Shown piece after piece: positions 59,598 to 64,000 of a stretch of DNA of 64,000 bases. Position 1 is the stretch's first letter. Every line of letters starts with the position of its first letter. The notes beneath the pieces are model-generated. The model searched no databases and was not told where the DNA came from. It saw only the letters and a list, made by a program, of their open reading frames with translations. The translations under genes and the position numbers were made by a program. The DNA is from Lycocorax pyrrhopterus obiensis. Taxonomy: Eukaryota > Chordata > Aves > Passeriformes > Paradisaeidae. The DNA lies in contig JACSVZ010000007.1 of assembly GCA_014706295.1 (NCBI GenBank), positions 59,534,975-59,598,974 on the forward strand, given 5' to 3'.

Positions 59598-59638
59598 GGC
59601 CACAATCCTCTGCGTCCCTCCCTCCTGGGCACTAGATC
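59415..59638 (-). CDS. DAAM1: DAAM1 exon 2: 5' UTR end, start codon and residues 1-61
   Basis: The acceptor (pyrimidine tract then ccccgcag) precedes 59638. 41 nt of 5' UTR lead to ATG at 59597-59595 in a strong context, GCCATGG with G at -3. The coding part is 59415-59597, 61 codons, beginning [10 protein letters not shown] and ending in FTELV, then donor GTGAGTA. The cysteine pair in IFCCFR sits near the N-terminus. The frame stays open upstream to the acceptor, but the family's usual start is this ATG; the in-frame GTG two codons earlier is not needed. Confidence 0.95.
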
Positions 59639-59765
59639 CTGCGGGGAAGAGAAGAGTGGAGGCTCGAGCAGCCGCCCCGCAGCGCTGCGCTCCCGTCCCG
59701 CGGTGGGAGGAGGAATCGAGCCACCCACGCGCTCGGCACGGAGGGGAAGAGCACAGACGGTTTTC
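59440..59765. promoter_or_regulatory. CpG-rich patch over exon 2 and its upstream flank
   Basis: About 25 CpG in 330 bp, including the 130 bp of intron immediately before the exon 2 acceptor. It may mark an alternative promoter or first exon close to exon 2, or simply reflect conserved GC-rich coding sequence with its flank. Confidence 0.4.
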
Positions 59766-62700
59766 ATGCCAAATATTTCTGCTCAGATTTGACGTTTACA
59801 GTCCTGGCAACCTTGACGACCACGCAAATTAAAAAGATGCATTTGCTTTGCCTCGTGCCAGAGCTGGCAGCGGCAGGGGTCACGCCACTGTCCCCATGGG
59901 ATGAGGAGTCCTGGGTCCCACCACTGTTGCCCATCCCAGCAAATCTGCACCAACCTCCCCATGCCATGGCAGCCAGGCCAGCGCCCCTCATACCCACACC
60001 TCATATCCCCTCATGCCAGGGGTACGGAAAATTCAGGAGACTGCTGCCAGAACAGCTGGATGTGCTTGGGGCCACCAGGTCCCCACCACGGGTGACTCAA
60101 TCCTTGAAGACCTCATGTGTCTCAGGACGCCCCGAGCTACAGACAGCAGCAGAGCTGAAAAAATATCCTGCACACTTCCCCCAACTCTTAAACGTGTCCC
60201 TAAACATCCACCAGCAACCCTGGCAGGGTGGCTCTTTTTCATGGAAAGTTTTGCTTGGCTTTAATTAGATAAACCTTACTTGTAGCTCCAGTAAATATTT
60301 ACAAGACGCGATTTCAGCTGATAAAAATCACACGGTGCCGGTAGCTCAGATTTTCCTAAGCAGTGCTGACGTTGGGCATCGCTCGCACCAGCGGCTGCTT
60401 GGGTGTTGTTGATTTCTGAAACTCTTGGTTGGGAGCAAAGCTCAGGGCAGGAACCAGGTGCCCTGCCTGACTAATAACAGCAAGGACCAGGCAAATGCTG
60501 CCCCAAAATTGGGACTCTCAACTCAGCGACACAAGCAGGGGGTCACCTATGAGGAATGAGGAGTGTGGAGAAACACTCTAATGAGAAAAATCAACCAGCA
60601 AAGCAGGGAACTTTTGAAAGCCTAAACATTTGTCTTAAAAAGTTACACACCCACATATTTTATCTCTGTGAAACAAGACACTGAAATGTTAAGAGACCGC
60701 ACAAACAGCCAAGGTTGAAATAGGGATGACTCAGATTTATTAACAAAGCTATGAAGAGACTCGGGGAAAAAAGGTCAGCATTTGGAGAGGAGCGTCCGAT
60801 CTCCTCGGAGCCTGCCATTCCCTCCAACTACGGATTTATACAGCAGAATAAACAGCTGCTATGCCCTGTGGAGAGCCAGGGCTGGGGTCAGACCTGAGGT
60901 CAGACCCTGCACCACCACGGCATGGCAAACACTGCCCTCTGAAAACAGAGACCTTGCAGAAAATTCAGGCTCTACCCACAGCTCTTTAACAGAGGACCTG
61001 ACCCTTGAAATGATCTCAATTGCACGTTTTTAGCACATGGTGTAATCATCTGCTGAACCACGAACGACAGGAAACAGCTATTGGATCTTCACGCAGGATA
61101 ATCCCAGGCTGTGCAATTGCTCTGTGCCCAGCCTGGAGAGTCCCCCCTTCCTGAAGGGCCCCAAATCTCATTTCACATTTTCACATCTTGGATGTAGAAA
61201 TACGCAGCCGCTGGAGGAATTTCAGCTGCCATGAAAGCTCTCTCATCACGGCTCCCCGGCAGCCAGCACCGCAGCAAATCCATTAGCAGCCTGCTGGCAT
61301 CCCCTCGGTGTCAGCAGTGTTTGGGGACCTGCTGCGGAGTTTCTCTCCTAAAGAAGGGAGGGAAACAAAAAGCCAAAGGCACAAAGATCTCTGTCCACTC
61401 CAACATGGAAGAAAACACTGCAGGTTTGGGTTTTAAAGAGCCACAAGGAGCAGGGTGCAAAGGGAGATGCTGGTGGCTGCCCAGAGCTTCGTGCCTGGCA
61501 CAGGAGCTCTGTCCCAACCCACTTGTCCTCAGCCATGCAAAGTTTGGTCACTTGGGTCATTCCAAGTCCATGGGTACAGCCACACCATTCCCAGAACAGG
61601 GCCCAGTCCTGCTCTTGCAGCTGGTCTGGAGCAAACAGACCCATTCTCCTCTTCCACGGGGCATTTTTCATCCCCTTTTCAACACCACGTCAACCTCGTC
61701 CTTGAAACCTGCTGCTACGTACAAGCTCTGACTTGGGCTTACAAAAACGTGTGGAAAGCTTTTGTCAGAACAACACCTGCTCTTCAGAGATACGCACTCC
61801 TGACAATGTTTTATGAGGAGTCTGAATGACAGACCAAAAGGCAAGGTTTTGTTTTGGGGTTTAAAGCAGACAGCCATGTAGCAACCAAGACAAGGTACTT
61901 CTGAGCGGCTTCCAGCTCTGGAGCTATTGAGGTTCCTCATTTTCATCTATAAACAATTTAAAAAACCAAACCACCCTATAATGTAGACTGAGTGGGCTGT
62001 AGGTTATTAGCAACCAAGGCTAAAAAAAGGTTAGGGAGAGAATATGTTAGCTACCAGGCAAATAGCATTAAACCTTCAGAAGGCTGATGAATATTCATTG
62101 ACATGATGGATCAAAATCAAAACACAGCTCCCCGGCAAGTCGTCGGGAGCTGCAGACAGCGCAGCTTGCATCGTCAGAACAAAGTCCAGCTACACAGCCT
62201 ACTCCTCCCCTGCAAATCCTGCAGAAATTGGTTATTCAAGAAGAAAAAAGCAGCAGCCCCTGGCAATCTGGAGGCTTGTGTTAAGGAGAACAGAAGGGAC
62301 AAGTTCTACGCTGCATCATATGTTAAGTGTCCTGCTCCCACCTCCTGCTTGTACCTTTGACTGCTAATTAGATCAATAAATTTAAGTCAGATTGTGATCT
62401 AATGGTGCCTTCTGGCCTCTACCATTGAGCAGGCCAGAATAAATTAAGCTTAATTGCCCCTGTATGTACAGAGCCAGGGAAGATAGGTTGGGAAGGGTCA
62501 CTGAGGGAACTTGTAGCCAAGCCCAAATCTCAAGGCAGGACTGATGGGGCTGAATCACTCCCAAACAACTCTGTTTTCACAGAAACAAGGGTGGAAACGT
62601 GTGTGTGATGGGCTCAAACTGGAAACCCAGACTGAAGAGAAGGAGGAGAAGGAGCTTAGCCCACATGTGCGACCAGGATGGACGGAGGCCATGGGCTCAG

Positions 62701-64000
62701 TGATACACAGACATACAAGTTTAGTTCTCCCCAGCCCTAAAAAGAAAAGCATCAAGCCTACATTGCCCTGAGCAGTGTTTAAATGAAATCAGTCATTAAG
62801 GAGAAAATTGGACCCTGGTGTCGCTTCCGCCTTTGCTTTAAGGAAAGGAGAGCAGCAATTACCACTTGCATATTCAACAGCTTCCTCAGCGAGCTAAATT
62901 AAACTTCGTGGAGCAACGAGCTGCCAAAGCCTGCCTGTGACCGATGCCCCAACCAGCTGGTTTGGAGCCAGCACCGGTATTGCAGCATTGCGGTCTGCAG
63001 CCTAAAAATACCCAACAAGGGCACAAACACATGCAAAGGAGCGCGCACGCTCCCCTTCACACCCGCCTCCTCCAAACCCACCCAGGAGCCAGGAGCTAAA
63101 TCCTCAAATATGAATATCAGCTTGTTGCTTTCCTGGCTCCCCTCCCAAAGCGAGGATGCAAGATCCTGAGTGAGCTCTTCCTCTGAATGTGGAGCTTTAT
63201 TCCAGCGCGTTGCACAAGCAGGGAGTGTTTTTGATGCAAGCGTAACAGCGCTCACTGACTGTCTCTGCCATGTCCTGACCAATTTCAGCATCTTGGGCCA
63301 CGTCAAGCTTTGCCTGCCCTTACTCTGCAAGAGCTTCAGCACAGCCTGGGATGCTCCCAAACAATGGAAGTATTCCAACTCTCATCCATCACTGCAAAGT
63401 GACCTCCTTGGCTGGTGATGGTGGGGAGGCACTTGGCCTCAGCAAGGGCTTTAGGAAGACACCATCGCTGTCACCACGTGTTAGAGCCAGGACTCCTTTT
63501 TACAGCATTTAGCAGGAACTGGGCATTCCAAACACTGCACCCTGTACTTGTCCCACCCCACCACTGAGCAATGCTCATTCTCCCTCGGGGCTTCTCACCA
63601 TGAATGCAACACCCAGCACACGGCACAGTGCAAGATACCTTGCATCATTTTTTTAAATTAACAATTCTAGATGACTTTTCCTCCCACTGTAAGTCACATC
63701 CAGACCTCCACAGCAATAAAAACTGGATGCTCCCATAGCATTTTTCAGATCAGTTGTACGTTTGTGGCATCCCCCAAGAAGCATCAAATCCTCTCCCAGG
63801 CATATTTTGATTTTTCACTTTACAGAGCCAAGACAGCCAGCACCCTCCTTGGTTCCACTCACTAACCCGACCTCTTCTTGGGTTTGGTCCTGATTGTGAG
63901 CCCTTCAAAGTGTGTTCATGGTGCTCTGCCCATCTAGGAGGCAGCAACACATCCCTCTCAAGAGAGAGGTGCTGCTCCATTTCGTATTTGCACCAAAGCT
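59639..64000 (-). other. DAAM1 intron 1 (3' part)
   Basis: Non-coding. No second exon with good signals was found, so the non-coding exon 1 and main promoter probably lie beyond the window. It holds the CpG-rich flank of exon 2 and a palindromic POU-like motif at 62087-62098. No CR1 was recognised. Confidence 0.7.

Noticed and set aside
59598..59603. In-frame GTG two codons before the ATG as the start
   Set aside because: The ATG has a strong Kozak context and gives the conserved DAAM1 N-terminus; vertebrate genes rarely start at GTG.
59220..59792. 190-codon plus-strand open frame over exon 2
   Set aside because: It is the antisense shadow of the GC-rich first coding exon and its flank.

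Overview
The window is vertebrate nuclear DNA, almost certainly from a bird. It carries about thirteen CR1 retrotransposon tails (the avian LINE, with its (ATTCTRTG)-like 3' end), compact introns and a single large spliced gene. The CR1 sub-types suggest a neognath, perhaps a neoavian, but the species cannot be fixed from the sequence alone.

One gene explains the coding content: DAAM1, the Dishevelled-associated activator of morphogenesis 1 formin, on the minus strand. I could place every coding exon, 25 in all, from the start codon at 59595-59597 to the stop codon at 9198-9200. Exons are numbered 2 to 26 on the assumption that a non-coding exon 1 lies upstream, beyond base 64000. Joined, they give an uninterrupted 3240-nt reading frame (1079 residues plus stop, or 1069 without the 30-nt microexon). 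This matches the vertebrate DAAM1 length and domain order: GBD/FH3, coiled coil, proline-rich FH1, FH2, DAD. The protein is the actin-nucleating effector that links Wnt/Frizzled-Dishevelled planar-cell-polarity signalling to RhoA and the cytoskeleton.

Layout: 1-6550 is DNA downstream of the gene with one CR1 and no recognisable gene. 6552-9197 is a long AT-rich 3' UTR with two good polyadenylation signals and an AU-rich element. 9198-19129 holds exons 26-18 (C-terminal FH2 and DAD). 19130-24125 is intron 17, with an orphan CpG-dense island. 24126-25557 holds exon 17 and the microexon. 25558-29678 is intron 15. 29679-33776 is a dense cluster of ten exons (15 to 6: FH1, coiled coil, most of FH3). 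35520-36927 holds exons 5 and 4, 36928-45872 is intron 3, exon 3 lies at 45873-45962, and 45963-59414 is the 13.5-kb intron 2. Exon 2 lies in a CpG-rich patch, and 59639-64000 is the 3' part of intron 1.

The most interesting points are two introns that keep the frame only with a GC donor instead of GT, an in-frame FH2-linker microexon with TGC motifs upstream, an intronic CpG island that could be an internal promoter, a perfect 10-bp hairpin resembling a DNA-transposon remnant, and a palindromic POU-type motif in intron 1. I found no new gene system, CRISPR array, viral gene or RNA gene.
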